From: Chloroflexota bacterium
Lineage (GTDB): Bacteria; Chloroflexota; UBA6077; SHYK01
Length of the DNA: 34,262 nucleotides
Reading direction: 5' to 3'
NCBI GenBank assembly: GCA_016844585.1
Contig: JAERMM010000003.1
Coordinates: forward strand, 1-34,262
Positions 24,351 to 32,004 of the stretch are shown here, in pieces (position 1 is the first letter of the stretch; every line of letters begins with the position of its first letter). Position numbers and translations under genes: made by a program. The notes under the pieces are model-generated. The model saw only the letters and a program-made list of their open reading frames with translations, was not told where the DNA came from and did no database searches.

Positions 24351-24941
24351 CTATGAATCCTCGCTTGTCTCAGGCGGCGGCCATGTGTCGTGGCGGTAGA
24401 TGAGGTTCCAGTAGTTGTACGTCCCGCGCCACGCGGTGTCGTTCATCGGGTAGTCCCAGGCAACCAGCTCGAGCTGGTTGCCGTCGGGGTCGAGGAAGTG
24501 CAGCTCGACCCTGGTTGGTTCACCTGCCTCGTGTGCCGAATGCGTGTCGCGAAAGACAAGCGCGTTCGGCACGCCCCATTCGGTCAGGTGCTCCATCCAG
24601 GTGTTGACGTCGCCGCCTGGAATTGCGAAGCCCCAGTGGGGATTTGCCGTGTCTGGCGGGTTCCAGCCGAAGCGCTGCTCCACCAGGCAGACGTCCACGC
24701 CGGGGGCAAGGCGCATCCGAATGGAGGGGCGGGCCTGTAGCCCGACCTCCGTACAGCCGCGCTCCATGACGTCTCCCCCGACCACATTTGTATAGAACAG
24801 CTCCGCCTTCTCCAGGTCGCGGACCGGAAATGTGAAGCGGTCCAGTCCTTCCAGGTCGAGCGGCTCGGCGACCCGCCCGTAGTGCAGGCCCTCGAGCTCG
24901 CGTCGACCTGGGACCGTCTGCGCGTCGTCGCGTAAGTGCAT
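24351..24941 (-). CDS. VOC-family protein (extradiol dioxygenase/glyoxalase fold), divergent first metal ligand
   Basis: 196 residues from ATG at 24941 (AAGGAG 7 nt upstream). One VOC unit runs from GLDRFTFPVRDLEKAELFY to FLDPDGNQLELVAWDYP. The usual first metal ligand, His in L(D/H)HFT, is Arg (R35) here, while HWGFAI and the Glu of GNQLEL remain. Metal binding may therefore be altered. A C-terminal extension (TAWRGTYNYWNLIYRH) is absent from simple glyoxalases. It starts one base after the stop of the second VOC gene (TGAGATG), so the two are translationally coupled and may form a heterodimer. A ring-cleavage role fits the neighbourhood but is unproven. Confidence 0.83.
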   Translation of the reverse strand: MHLRDDAQTVPGRRELEGLHYGRVAEPLDLEGLDRFTFPVRDLEKAELFYTNVVGGDVMERGCTEVGLQARPSIRMRLAPGVDVCLVEQRFGWNPPDTANPHWGFAIPGGDVNTWMEHLTEWGVPNALVFRDTHSAHEAGEPTRVELHFLDPDGNQLELVAWDYPMNDTAWRGTYNYWNLIYRHDTWPPPETSEDS

Positions 24942-24942
24942 C

Positions 24943-25506
24943 TCAGACTCCTTCTGGACGGGTCGAGCCGTCCGGCACCATGGCTCGCCAGTCCTGCCAC
25001 GGGTAGGACAGCGCCATCGGATCGAAGGGCCCGACGTGCAGATCCGAGCGGTATGGATAATGGTCGCAAGCGACCTCGAGCTGGTTGCCGTCGGGATCGC
25101 GGAAGTAGGCCGACGCGCGCACCCGATCGCCAGCATCGCCGGGCGCCGGTGTGACGACGACGTGTGGCACGTTTGCCGCGTCGAGCCGGCCGAGGAGCGC
25201 ATCCATCAGCGCGGCGCTCTTGATGCGGAAGGATCTGTGCGGGTGGAGCTGGTCGGGCGCGGGTTGGCCCCAGGGCTGGAGGTACAGCACCATGTGCCCG
25301 TCCTGGTCGAAGAGCTGAACGGCCGCGTGGGCGCCGGCTTGCCCCCTGGGGCGTGCGCGCTCCCACACCGGCCCCAGCGTAACCACCCCGCCGAGCACCT
25401 CCGTGTAGAACTTGATCGCCACGTTGAAGTCACGGATTGGCATCGTGAAGTGGTCGAGCCGGTATAGGCGCAAATCCCGATCCGCGGCGCTCTTTCGTTC
25501 CGTCAC
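24943..25506 (-). CDS. VOC-family protein (extradiol dioxygenase/glyoxalase fold)
   Basis: 187 residues from GTG at 25506 (GAGGGAG upstream). The N-terminal strand LDHFTMPIRDFNVAIKFY carries the expected metal His (H19), and the end FRDPDGNQLEVACDHYP carries the metal Glu, so this member looks metal-competent, unlike its partner. First gene of a two-gene operon with 1-bp spacing. VOC proteins include extradiol dioxygenases, glyoxalases and resistance proteins. The oxidative context favours a dioxygenase or lyase, but sequence alone does not decide. Confidence 0.85.
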   Translation of the reverse strand: MTERKSAADRDLRLYRLDHFTMPIRDFNVAIKFYTEVLGGVVTLGPVWERARPRGQAGAHAAVQLFDQDGHMVLYLQPWGQPAPDQLHPHRSFRIKSAALMDALLGRLDAANVPHVVVTPAPGDAGDRVRASAYFRDPDGNQLEVACDHYPYRSDLHVGPFDPMALSYPWQDWRAMVPDGSTRPEGV

Positions 25507-25723
25507 GCCCCAACTCCCTCGTAGTTCGCTTCCTGACCGTCGCCGGCGATTATACGCCGCTCCTGTTTAGCCGATGGCCAGTCGGTACCCGGGACGTCGG
25601 CTGAGGCGCAGCCGCGTTTCAGGATTGCTCACTGGTGGCGATTGACACGCACCGAGTTGTTGGAACATACATATGGCGCCAGGAGTAGCACTGGGAAACG
25701 CACATAAGAAGGAGTCATTTCAA

Positions 25724-26158
25724 GTGCTTGGGATGAGAACCTACACTCAAGACTACATAGACGCATGCCGATCGAGAGTTGACTCAGCTCTCTCCGTCTA
25801 CAGAAACCTGGTCATGGCAGCGAGAGATCATCCGAGCGATAAGACGCTGCCTGACCCCAGGCTGGAAGCTTTCGAAGCCACTTTCTTCAACAACATGATT
25901 CTCGTTCTGGATTATTTGTTTGTTCATAGACTCAGGACAGTTGAAGGAAAAGATGGCAATCCATTGAACGAAGTGCGGGTTATGGCGAATTCAATGCTCC
26001 TTAACAACAACATCATGAGTGCGGATAAGTCAATTGCGCTGTCTGCCGCAAAATCACTCTTGAAGCATCAAGTCGGAGACGAAATCAAGCTGAGTGAGGC
26101 CGACTTCCGGCTCATCTCCAAAGCATTCTTTGCCGAGATTGAACGGAAGTATCTGTAG
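25724..26158 (+). CDS. Conserved hypothetical protein, low-GC island gene
   Basis: About 144 residues from GTG at 25724 (AAGGAG 10 nt upstream). ATG at 25733 is also possible and the frame is open back to ATG 25673. The alpha-helical protein has FFNNMILVLDYLFVHRLRTV, then GKDGNPLNEVRVMANSML and DEIKLSEADFRLI, segments I associate with an uncharacterised family in other bacteria. The DNA is visibly AT-richer and its codon use unlike the neighbours, with many A/T-ending codons. It stands alone beside tRNA-Thr, a common integration site, suggesting horizontal gain, although no integrase or attachment repeat is seen. Function unknown. Confidence 0.72.
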   Translation: MLGMRTYTQDYIDACRSRVDSALSVYRNLVMAARDHPSDKTLPDPRLEAFEATFFNNMILVLDYLFVHRLRTVEGKDGNPLNEVRVMANSMLLNNNIMSADKSIALSAAKSLLKHQVGDEIKLSEADFRLISKAFFAEIERKYL

Positions 26159-26349
26159 CGCGCGGGCCATGTCGTCATCCTGGCGCGGTGTCTGGCCATG
26201 GGCAGATAGCCCCATGCCATGAACTGAGGTTGGAGAGCCGGCTCGTTGCGAAAGGCCAGGAAGTAAAGGTACTCGGGAGCGAGGTCCGCTCGACAGCCGT
26301 GCGGATAAACGAGAAGGCAGCGGCCACCGACGTGAGTGACCCTTGCTGA

Positions 26350-26424
26350 TGGAGCCGACGGGGGGATTCGAACCCTCGACCTGCTGTTTACGAAACAGCT
26401 GCTCTACCACTGAGCTACGTCGGC
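26350..26424 (-). tRNA. tRNA-Thr (anticodon CGU)
   Basis: On the minus strand the acceptor stem GCCGACG (26424-26418) pairs with CGTCGGC, followed by a T discriminator and an encoded CCA (26352-26350). The D-arm GCTCAGTGGTAGAGC and T-arm GAGGGTTCGAATCCCC (seven-base loop TTCGAAT) are canonical. The anticodon stem CTGTT/AACAG encloses loop TTCGTAA, giving anticodon CGT, which reads ACG (Thr). It is 75 nt including CCA. Confidence 0.96.
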
Positions 26425-26435
26425 AAGGGAGTTCG

Positions 26436-26441
26436 AGTATA
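26436..26441 (-). promoter_or_regulatory. Probable promoter (-10) of tRNA-Thr
   Basis: On the minus strand TATACT (26441-26436) is preceded by TGG, forming an extended -10, 12 nt upstream of the tRNA 5' end. No strong -35 is seen. Confidence 0.5.
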
Positions 26442-26490
26442 CCATTTGACCAGAATCACCCTGGCGAATGGGCCTTTGCGGAGGTGTGCT

Positions 26491-26724
26491 TTGGCCACTG
26501 CGTACGTGCTGATCAAGACGCGGGTTGGCGAGACGGCGTCGGTGAAAGAGAAGCTAGCGAGTCACGCGCACATCCGCTCAGCGGATGTGATCATCTGGCC
26601 GTACGACATCATCGCCCACGTAGAGGCCGATGACCTCAACGCAATTGGCACGGTGGTGATGCGGTTTGTGCACGAGCTCGCAGGCGTGGAGAACACGATT
26701 ACCTGTCCGGTCATCGACGCGTAG
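26491..26724 (+). CDS. Stand-alone Lrp/AsnC ligand-binding (RAM) domain protein
   Basis: 77 residues from TTG at 26491, chosen because GGAGGTG lies 5 nt upstream. The longer frame to 26446 adds nothing family-like. The sequence ATAYVLIKTRVGETASVKEK, then WPYDIIAHVEADDLNAI and GVENTITCPVI, is the effector-binding alpha/beta sandwich of Lrp/AsnC regulators without the DNA-binding helix-turn-helix. Such proteins form rings that bind amino acids and may modulate full-length Lrp partners. Its position between tRNA-Thr and the threonine operon is suggestive but not proof of a link. Confidence 0.85.
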   Translation: MATAYVLIKTRVGETASVKEKLASHAHIRSADVIIWPYDIIAHVEADDLNAIGTVVMRFVHELAGVENTITCPVIDA

Positions 26725-26770
26725 CTGCCCTTATCTGAGCCCTTCCCTCTGCAGCAGGAGTAGGGCGGGC

Positions 26771-26995
26771 TCACTCGTCAGCGGCGGTCGCGGAGATGCC
26801 AGCGGTTTCGGCTGCGGTCTCGGATGCTGCCGGGGTCGTTAGCTGGCGGACGACGCTCTGCTGCGTCGTGAACGTGTCGTACGCTTGGTAGGCGCCCGTC
26901 GCCATGACGGCCATGATAACCAGGAAGATCAGCACGTACCAGAGATGGCTACCTTCGGTGTACGCTGGGATGGGTGCTGCGCGCGCAGCGGCCAT
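26771..26995 (-). CDS. Small single-span membrane protein
   Basis: 74 residues from ATG at 26995 with AAGGAG upstream. One hydrophobic helix (WYVLIFLVIMAVMATGAY, about 19-36) follows a short N-terminus. The C-terminal half is rich in Ala, Thr and Glu and looks disordered. I do not recognise a family. It converges on the AsnC-type gene and precedes lysC's 3' end without clear operon partners. Confidence 0.65.
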   Translation of the reverse strand: MAAARAAPIPAYTEGSHLWYVLIFLVIMAVMATGAYQAYDTFTTQQSVVRQLTTPAASETAAETAGISATAADE

Positions 26996-27183
26996 GGACC
27001 GCTCCTTCTCGTGCGTGGGAGCCGCTGACGGGCTACAGCCCGCGTCTGACGGTCCTTTCTAGTCTAGCGGATGGCGGTCCATTACATTGGTGAATTCCGT
27101 CACACCAGCGGCAATATCTGTCTTCGGTCACAGGGCTGTAACGGTCGGGCCCGCGCCGACGGACTTGGTTTCGCCGGGAAGGG

Positions 27184-28395
27184 CTACGACTCCAACTCGA
27201 AGGCGTCGTGCAGGGCCTGGACCGCCTCGGGGACTCGGGTGGCGTCGATCACGCAGGTGATGCGGATGTCGGAGGTGGTGATCATGTCGATGTTCACGCC
27301 GCGCTCGGCCATCGTGCTGAACATGAGCGCTGCATCCCCTGGCGTGCTTTGAAGCCCGGTCCCGACGATCGACACTTTCGCCAGGTTCGAGGCGCTCTCG
27401 ACTCGACCGCTTAGCTCTTGCCCTACCCGATTCGTGATCTCCAACGCCGAGCCAAAGTCAGCGCGCGATACGGTGAACGAGATCTCCGCGAGTCCTTCGA
27501 TGCTGGACGCCTGGATGATGACGTCCACATTGATGCCGGCCTCGGCCAGTGGCGCGAATATGGAGCGCGCGATGCCCGGTCGGTCTGGGATGCCTGCCAC
27601 GGTGATCTTGGCTACGTCGGTGTCGTGGGCGATGCCGCGCACTCGCTTGCGGGTTTCCATGGCCCCTCCTCGATGAATCAATGTGCCAGGCCGCTCGTGG
27701 AAGCTGGATCGTACCTCGATCGGCACCGAGTACAGCTCGCCCAACTCGACCGCGCGCGCGTGCACGACGCGCGCTCCGCGCTGCGCCAACTCGAGCATCT
27801 CTTCGTACGAGATCTCGGGAAGCAGTCGTGCGTTCGGCACCAGCCGTGGGTCGGCGGTGTAAACACCATCCACGTCCGTAAAAATCTCGCACCGAGGCGC
27901 CTCGAGCGCGCAGGCGAGCGCTACGGCCGAGGTATCTGAGCCGCCGCGGCCGAGCGTAGTAACGTCCCCTTCGTCGGTCACGCCCTGGAATCCGGTCACG
28001 ATGACACAGCGGCCGCGGTTCAGCTCTGCGTGAACGCGGTCCGTGTTTATGTCGACTATGAGCGCTCGTGAATGGGAGCGATCGGTCTGGATGCCAAGCT
28101 GCGGCCCGGTGAGCGACACCACAGGGCACTGCTGCGCGTCCAGCGCCATGGCGACCAGCGTCGCGGAGACGGTCTCGCCGGTCGAGAGGAGCATGTCCAT
28201 CTCGCGGCGGTCGGGTTCGGGGTTGACCGAGTGCGCCAGGGCGATCAGGTCGTCTGTGCTGTCGCCCATTGCGCTGACCACGACGACAACCTCGTTGCCC
28301 TCCGCGTGTTTGCGACGAATGCGGTCCGCCACTACCCGGATGCGCTCGGCATTCGCGAGCGAGCTGCCGCCGTATTTTTGCACGACGAGTGTCAC
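27184..28395 (-). CDS. lysC: Aspartate kinase
   Basis: 403 residues from GTG at 28395 (VTLVVQKYGGSSL), the standard beginning. The open frame further upstream runs through the GC-rich repeat and is not coding. It catalyses ATP-dependent phosphorylation of aspartate, the first step to Lys, Thr and Met. Motifs: KYGGSS at 7-12, VSAMGDSTDDL, TLGRGGSDTSAVALA and FTDVDGVYTADPR. Two C-terminal ACT domains (KITVAGIPDRPGIA and VSIVGTGLQSTPG) provide feedback control by Lys/Thr. Last gene after hom-thrC-thrB on the same strand, separated from thrB by 88 bp holding part of an inverted repeat. There is no good ribosome-binding site, since the region before the start is C-rich repeat DNA. Confidence 0.95.
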   Translation of the reverse strand: MTLVVQKYGGSSLANAERIRVVADRIRRKHAEGNEVVVVVSAMGDSTDDLIALAHSVNPEPDRREMDMLLSTGETVSATLVAMALDAQQCPVVSLTGPQLGIQTDRSHSRALIVDINTDRVHAELNRGRCVIVTGFQGVTDEGDVTTLGRGGSDTSAVALACALEAPRCEIFTDVDGVYTADPRLVPNARLLPEISYEEMLELAQRGARVVHARAVELGELYSVPIEVRSSFHERPGTLIHRGGAMETRKRVRGIAHDTDVAKITVAGIPDRPGIARSIFAPLAEAGINVDVIIQASSIEGLAEISFTVSRADFGSALEITNRVGQELSGRVESASNLAKVSIVGTGLQSTPGDAALMFSTMAERGVNIDMITTSDIRITCVIDATRVPEAVQALHDAFELES

Positions 28396-28403
28396 AGGGG
28401 ACG

Positions 28404-28520
28404 GGGGCCAGGGGCCAGGGGACGGGGCCCGGGGTACCGGGAGCAGTGATCCTCGCGTGGTGGCAGTTCCGCTAGCTCGGGCCTCATCTTGCTGTCCCCC
28501 GTCCCCTGGCTCCTGGCCCC
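28404..28520. repeat. 24-bp inverted repeat (GC-rich dispersed-type element) between thrB and lysC
   Basis: Left arm 28404-28427 and right arm 28497-28520 are reverse complements with one mismatch, separated by 69 bp. The arms are built from GGGGCCAGG/GGGACGGGG modules like intergenic repeats common in such genomes. The right arm lies within the thrB reading frame, and the left arm abuts the lysC start. Confidence 0.85.
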
Positions 28521-29419
28521 TCGATCTCAGCGCCTTTTTCGCGGACACGGGTGATGAGCCGTCGGCCTGGTACGCCGTCGCGAACGGCGGCCTGCGCCAT
28601 CGCATCGGCAACAGGCTGTGGGTCCCCCTCGACAAACGCCATGATTGTCGAGCCCGCCCCGCTCAGGAACACGCCGAGGGCGCCCGCCTCCAGCGCAGCG
28701 TGAAACAGCACGGGCATAGCCGGGAACAGACGCATGCGGGGCGGCTGGTGAAGCATGTCTTGCGTGCCGGTCCGAAGAGCGCCGTACTCGCCGGACGCAA
28801 GCCCGGCGACGAGGAGGCATGCTCGACTGACGTTATAGACAGCGTCGTACAGGTCCACGCGCCTCGGGATCACCCGCCTGGCCTCCCGCGTCGGCATGGG
28901 AACGTTCGGCACGAACATTGCCAGGCCGAGAGGTCGGGCGACCGGCACGCGGGCATGCACGACACGACCATCGGCCAGGGCGCACGCCTGTACGCCGCCG
29001 AGCAGCGCTGGCGTCACGTTGTCCGGGTGTCCCTCGATCTCTGAAGCGAGCTGCAGGATGTCGTCCTCGTGGCGCTCGGCGCCTGCGAGCTGGTCCGCGA
29101 TCAGCAGACCCGCCACGACGGCGGTGCTGCTGCTGCCGAGACCGCGCGAGAGCGGCACCTCATTTACGCACGACAGTCGCGCGGGTGGCAGCCGCAGCCC
29201 CCAGCGCTGCGCGGCGGTGGTGATGGAGCGATGCATCAGATTGCGGTCCCCCTGCGGAAGCCGTTCGGCGCCTTCGCCGGTGAGCACGACCTCCCATTGA
29301 TCGGCCGGCTCGACGCGTACGGTATTGACTAGGTCAATGGCCATCCCGAGGGCATCGAAACCAGGGCCCAGGTTCGCTGAGGAGGCGGGGACGGTGACCG
29401 TGAACGGGAGAAAGGTCAA
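28484..29419 (-). CDS. thrB: Homoserine kinase
   Basis: 311 residues from TTG at 29419, which overlaps the thrC stop as TTGA. The longer open frame overlaps thrC and is rejected. It is a GHMP kinase phosphorylating homoserine for threonine synthase. Motifs: [19 protein letters not shown] at the N-terminus, the ATP loop [19 protein letters not shown] near 88-106, and [15 protein letters not shown]. The family part ends about at REKGAEIE. The last dozen residues ([11 protein letters not shown]) are encoded by the right arm of the inverted repeat, so an inserted element has replaced the native stop. Translational coupling to thrC is likely. Confidence 0.93.
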   Translation of the reverse strand: MTFLPFTVTVPASSANLGPGFDALGMAIDLVNTVRVEPADQWEVVLTGEGAERLPQGDRNLMHRSITTAAQRWGLRLPPARLSCVNEVPLSRGLGSSSTAVVAGLLIADQLAGAERHEDDILQLASEIEGHPDNVTPALLGGVQACALADGRVVHARVPVARPLGLAMFVPNVPMPTREARRVIPRRVDLYDAVYNVSRACLLVAGLASGEYGALRTGTQDMLHQPPRMRLFPAMPVLFHAALEAGALGVFLSGAGSTIMAFVEGDPQPVADAMAQAAVRDGVPGRRLITRVREKGAEIEGPGARGRGTAR

Positions 29420-30486
29420 TTCCAACCCAGGGCGCGCTCGACTGCCACCAGATCTGGGTCGACGCGGGCGGCGTCGCCGGAGAGCATCACCGCCCGATCG
29501 GGGTCTTTCAGCCCGTTGCCTGTAAGGATACAAACGGTAGTCTTGTCAGTGAGGTCGAGTTTGCCCTCGCGCACCAGCTTGCGAACGCCGGCCACGGAGG
29601 CCGCGGAGGCGGGTTCGACGAAGAGGCCCTCTCGCTGGGCCAGCGCCTGGTAACTGTCGAGGATCTCATCGTCCGTCACGCAGTCGATCACGCCACCGGA
29701 CTGGTCGCGCGCCTCGACCGCCAGCTCCCAGCTCGCCGGGTTTCCGATCCGAATGGCGGTCGCGACGGTTTCGGGGTTTGGAACGACGGCGTTGCGCACG
29801 ATCGGCGCCGCGCCCGCCGCCTCGAATCCGAGGACGTGGGGTGTCCGGCTGATGCGCTCCAGGGCGTGGTACTGGCAGAACCCCATCCAGTAGGCAGAGA
29901 TGTTTCCCGCGTTGCCAACCGGGATCGCGAGGTAGTCGGGGGCGTCACCCAGCACGTCGCACAGCTCGAACGCGCCGGTCTTTTGCCCTTCGAGGCGGTA
30001 ATGATTGATCGAGTTGACGACCGTGACCGGGTGGGCCGCCGCGAGCCGTCGCACGATGTCCAGCGCATCGTCGAAGTTGCCGCGCACCATCACCACCCGG
30101 GCGCCGTAGATCATGGCCTGGGCGAGCTTTCCCAGCGCGACGTAGCCATCGGGCACGATGACTACCGCGGTGAGGCCGGCGCGCGCGGCGTAGGCAGCGG
30201 CAGACGCCGACGTGTTGCCCGTCGAGGCGCAGATGACGGCTCGGCTGCCTTCTTCGATGGCCTTGGCTATGGTGAGCACCATGCCACGGTCCTTGAATGA
30301 CCCGGTTGGGTTGGCGCCCTCGAACTTGAAGTAGAGTGCGCCGGCGCCGATTTCACCCTCGAGCGAGGTTGATCTGACGAGGGGAGTGTCGCCCTCGCCG
30401 AGGCTGAGCATCGGCGTGGCGTCGGTTATCGGCAGGTATTCGCGGTAATGGGCGAGCACGCCCGGATGGGGGTTGATGGTCCCCAT
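29416..30486 (-). CDS. thrC: Threonine synthase
   Basis: 356 residues. PLP enzyme converting O-phosphohomoserine to threonine. The PLP lysine is K65 in [11 protein letters not shown], with [19 protein letters not shown] and the phosphate-binding [11 protein letters not shown] further on. The length fits the shorter bacterial class. ATG at 30486 comes one base after the hom stop (TAA-C-ATG), and its own stop overlaps the thrB start, so hom, thrC and thrB form a tightly coupled operon. Confidence 0.95.
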   Translation of the reverse strand: MGTINPHPGVLAHYREYLPITDATPMLSLGEGDTPLVRSTSLEGEIGAGALYFKFEGANPTGSFKDRGMVLTIAKAIEEGSRAVICASTGNTSASAAAYAARAGLTAVVIVPDGYVALGKLAQAMIYGARVVMVRGNFDDALDIVRRLAAAHPVTVVNSINHYRLEGQKTGAFELCDVLGDAPDYLAIPVGNAGNISAYWMGFCQYHALERISRTPHVLGFEAAGAAPIVRNAVVPNPETVATAIRIGNPASWELAVEARDQSGGVIDCVTDDEILDSYQALAQREGLFVEPASAASVAGVRKLVREGKLDLTDKTTVCILTGNGLKDPDRAVMLSGDAARVDPDLVAVERALGWN

Positions 30487-30487
30487 G

Positions 30488-31786
30488 TTACGGCTCGACG
30501 CGGATGAGGCTGCCGATGGAGTGAACGGCGGGGAGGCTTGCGACGGCGCGAATGGCGCGTTGCATGGGGGCCTCGACTGCCTCGTGTGTCATCAGCACGA
30601 TCTCAGCATACTCGACGGCTGGGTCTCCAATGAGCACGTTCTGCTTCTGGATTACCGATGCCAGGCTGATGCGTGCGTCCCCCAGAGCCTGAGTGATCTG
30701 CGCGAAAACCCCTGGCTGGTCCGCGGCGAGCAGGCGCAGATAGTAGCGGGTGCAGACCTCATCCATCGGCCGGAAGCGGTAGCGGTCGTCGTAAGCCGGT
30801 GGTCGAACCCTCGCAGTGCCCTCCATAGTACGGTGGGCCAGGTCGACGATGTCCGCGATGACGGCGCTCGACGTCGGGCCCGCGCCGGCCCCTCTTCCAT
30901 AGAAGAGGATGTTGCCCACCAGGTCGCCGCGCACGGTTACGGCGTTGAACACGCCGTCTACCTTGGCCAGCATCTCCGTCTGCGGAATCAGCGCCGGGTG
31001 GACGTGCAGCTCGACAGCGCCGTCGTTCGCGCGGCCAATGGCAAGCAGCTTCACCGCGTAACCAAGCTCACGCGCGTATCGGAAGTCCGCGGGAGCAAGT
31101 CCGGAGATTCCCTCGTGGAAGACGTCGCTGGGGCGCACCACGGTATGGAAAGCCAAGCTGCCCAGAATTGCGAGCTTGTAAGCGGCGTCGATGCCCTCGA
31201 TATCGTTTCGCGGATCGGCCTCCGCGTATCCTAGTTTCTGCGCCTCGGCCAATGCGGTGCCGAAATCCGTTCCGTCGGTCGCCATCCGTGTCAAGATGTA
31301 GTTCGTGGTGCCGTTGATGATGGCGCGAATCTCGTCGATCTCATTGGCGAGAAGGTCTAGCTTGAAGGGCCCGATGACGGGGATGCCGCCGCCGACGCTG
31401 GCCTCAAAGGAGATGTCCACGCCCCGCTCGGCTGCGATAGCCAGAATCTCGGGGCCATGTTTGGCCATGACCTCCTTGTTGGCCGTTACGACGTGCTTAC
31501 CGGCTCGCAGCGCGCGAACGATGTAGTCGTGGGCCGGCTGCTCCCCGCCCATTACTTCGACGATGAGGTCCGTTTCCGGGTCGTCGAGGATGTCGTCTGC
31601 GTTGGCAGAGATGAGGCTGGGGTCGATCGACCGCGGCTTACTCGCGTCGCGGATGAGAACGCGCCGAAGTTCGAGTGGGCGCCCGACGCGGTGTGTCAAA
31701 AGGTCGGCCTTGTCGATGAGGGCGCGCGCGACGGCTGAGCCAACCACGCCGAGGCCGAGGAGCCCAATGCGCAGTGGCGGGACCAT
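30488..31786 (-). CDS. hom: Homoserine dehydrogenase
   Basis: 432 residues from ATG at 31786 with GGAGGG 5 nt upstream. It reduces aspartate semialdehyde to homoserine. The Rossmann motif [13 protein letters not shown] is at 8-20, followed by [12 protein letters not shown], the substrate region [22 protein letters not shown] and [20 protein letters not shown] with the catalytic Lys. A C-terminal ACT domain ([18 protein letters not shown]) suggests threonine feedback. First gene of the operon. A consensus -10 box and a strong hairpin lie in its leader. Confidence 0.96.
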   Translation of the reverse strand: MVPPLRIGLLGLGVVGSAVARALIDKADLLTHRVGRPLELRRVLIRDASKPRSIDPSLISANADDILDDPETDLIVEVMGGEQPAHDYIVRALRAGKHVVTANKEVMAKHGPEILAIAAERGVDISFEASVGGGIPVIGPFKLDLLANEIDEIRAIINGTTNYILTRMATDGTDFGTALAEAQKLGYAEADPRNDIEGIDAAYKLAILGSLAFHTVVRPSDVFHEGISGLAPADFRYARELGYAVKLLAIGRANDGAVELHVHPALIPQTEMLAKVDGVFNAVTVRGDLVGNILFYGRGAGAGPTSSAVIADIVDLAHRTMEGTARVRPPAYDDRYRFRPMDEVCTRYYLRLLAADQPGVFAQITQALGDARISLASVIQKQNVLIGDPAVEYAEIVLMTHEAVEAPMQRAIRAVASLPAVHSIGSLIRVEP

Positions 31787-31832
31787 ACGCCCTCCAAACG
31801 GACGACAGCGAAAGCGGTTGAAGACGCAACAA

Positions 31833-31862
31833 ACGGCCGCGGGCTGGCGCCAGCGCGGCCGT
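31833..31862 (-). promoter_or_regulatory. Hairpin with T-rich tail in the hom leader: candidate attenuator
   Basis: Perfect 9-bp arms ACGGCCGCG (31833-31841) and CGCGGCCGT (31854-31862) enclose the self-complementary CTGGCGCCAG. On the minus strand the hairpin is followed by TTTGTTG, as in an intrinsic terminator, 46 bp before the hom start. There is no room for a leader peptide between the -10 box and the hairpin, so any control would need an RNA-binding protein or anti-terminator fold. Confidence 0.5.
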
Positions 31863-31884
31863 CTCAGTGCCCCTTGCCGCGGGG

Positions 31885-31890
31885 ATTATA
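31885..31890 (-). promoter_or_regulatory. Promoter -10 box of the hom-thrC-thrB-lysC operon
   Basis: Consensus TATAAT on the minus strand (31890-31885), about 99 bp before the hom ATG. No good TTGACA-type -35 is present at the usual spacing. Confidence 0.55.
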
Positions 31891-31937
31891 ACCAGTGTCG
31901 AAGTGGGCGCAGCCAGCTATAGGGATGGCGCCCGGAT

Positions 31938-31992
31938 GACACGCGGAAGGCCTCCTCCCACCAACCGATGGAAAGGAGGCCTTCCGCGCGTC
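31938..31992 (-). terminator. Long hairpin terminator after the DUF11 gene
   Basis: The 19-nt arms 31938-31956 and 31974-31992 are complementary except for one position, with a 17-nt loop containing CCAACCGATGG. It begins 12 bp after the stop at 32005. It lacks a T run but has a very strong stem and also separates the gene from the hom promoter. Confidence 0.65.
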
Positions 31993-32004
31993 ACGGTTTA
32001 GGCG

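Noticed and set aside
31787-31936. T-box riboswitch in front of hom, prompted by the nearby tRNA-Thr
   Set aside because: The leader after the -10 box is under 100 nt, and no T-box sequence or specifier loop is visible.
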